From Cupriavidus basilensis (GTDB lineage: Bacteria > Pseudomonadota > Gammaproteobacteria > Burkholderiales > Burkholderiaceae): a stretch of DNA of 64,000 nucleotides. Location: contig NZ_BBQM01000004.1 of assembly GCF_000876015.1 (NCBI RefSeq), forward strand, positions 1 to 64,000, in the 5' to 3' direction. The notes under the pieces were generated by a model. The model saw only the letters and a program-made list of their open reading frames with translations. It ran no database searches and was not told the DNA's origin. Of the stretch, positions 63,604 to 64,000 are shown in pieces (positions within the stretch are counted from its first letter, which is position 1; the number at the start of each line of letters is the position of its first letter). The position numbers and the translations under genes are program-made.

Positions 63604-64000
63604 TTAAACGCCGCGGCCGCTGTCCACAAGCGCGTTTCCCGCGGCGGTGGCGCCCGGCGCCGGAAACCTGCCGCCAAGCCGCCCGGTAAGCGCGCGCGCC
63701 GCGCTCCTGACCGCCAGCGCCCAGGCCGGGCGCAGCCGCTCGCGCGGCATGGTCAGCGTGATGGTGCCGGCAAGCTGCCCGGCGGGGCCGAAGACGGGCG
63801 CGGCGATGCCGGCGAGTTCCGGCTCGCGGTCGCCGCAGAGCACGACGACCCGCCGCTGGCGGATGCGCCGGCCGAGCGCAGCGTCGTTCTCGCTGTCCTC
63901 GCCGCCGTAGGCCTGCAGCACGCGCCCGCCCGCGCCGCGGTCCAGCGGCAGCAGGTCTCCCACGCGGATGTGGTCCCGCACCGGCTGCGGCGAGTCGACG
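63604..64000 (-). CDS. IclR-family regulator, C-terminal part (cut by window edge)
   Basis: The open frame continues past the right end of the window. The visible part is an IclR effector-binding domain: IRQRRVVVLCGDREPELAGIAAPVFGPAGQLAGTITLTM. The helix-turn-helix should lie beyond position 64000. It is in the same direction as the isochorismatase gene and may regulate it. Confidence 0.8.
   Translation of the reverse strand, partial: VDSPQPVRDHIRVGDLLPLDRGAGGRVLQAYGGEDSENDAALGRRIRQRRVVVLCGDREPELAGIAAPVFGPAGQLAGTITLTMPRERLRPAWALAVRSAARALTGRLGGRFPAPGATAAGNALVDSGRGV

Overview
The window is very GC-rich and gene-dense, and reads like a chromosome segment of a Burkholderiales bacterium, most likely Burkholderiaceae (Cupriavidus/Ralstonia-like). 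The grounds are gene order and family content: exbB-exbD-lpxK-ycaR-kdsB-adk in one direction, queG divergent from tsaE-amiC, three TctC/Bug solute-binding proteins, an H1-like Ala/Lys/Pro protein and 3-hydroxybutyrate (PHB-cycle) genes. No rRNA, tRNA, CRISPR array or insertion sequence was recognised. The genus is an inference; no search was run.

Layout. 0-7 kb: a PBP4-type peptidase (dacB), a small glycine-zipper lipoprotein, a PACE efflux protein with divergent LysR regulator, and tctC divergent from tctDE. 7-19 kb: a tripartite RND efflux operon (MFP, two MdtB/MdtC-like permeases, NodT-type outer-membrane factor) divergent from an OmpR/EnvZ-type two-component system. 19-23 kb: a catabolic locus (GYD protein, class III aminotransferase, Bug protein, GntR regulator) with strong palindromes in the regulatory gap. 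23-32 kb: housekeeping genes (plsY, ybaK, xerD, ogt, a Bug protein, a chalcone-isomerase-like protein, an AEC transporter, queG, tsaE, amiC).

32.2-45.4 kb is the accessory highlight: a type VI secretion vgrG island without core tss genes. Its order is VgrG, a two-domain peptidoglycan-hydrolase effector (M23-like plus GH19/lysozyme-like), three predicted periplasmic proteins that look like immunity factors, a PAAR protein, a membrane protein, an orphan IcmF/TssM-like protein without a recognisable Walker A motif, and two unknown small genes. The genes overlap or nearly touch. The 3' part of the effector gene and the immunity genes are clearly AT-rich compared with the flanking vgrG and PAAR genes, which points to a swapped toxin/immunity cassette. 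The island lies between two copies of a 29-bp sequence that is part of the amiC/BASS-transporter terminator hairpin, so the insertion footprint is visible.

45-54.8 kb: a BASS-type transporter with LysR regulator, a methyltransferase, an XRE regulator, an SDR dehydrogenase, adk, kdsB, ycaR, lpxK, exbD and exbB. 54.8-55.8 kb: a gene-free kilobase with four gap-free, co-linear 113-nt repeat units rich in TGTGGA (DnaA-box-like) words; its function is unknown. 55.8-64 kb: xseA, sodB, a GntP-permease/bdhA pair under a probable sigma-54 promoter with a divergent sigma-54 activator, an H1-like protein, an isochorismatase-family hydrolase, and a partial IclR regulator cut by the window edge.
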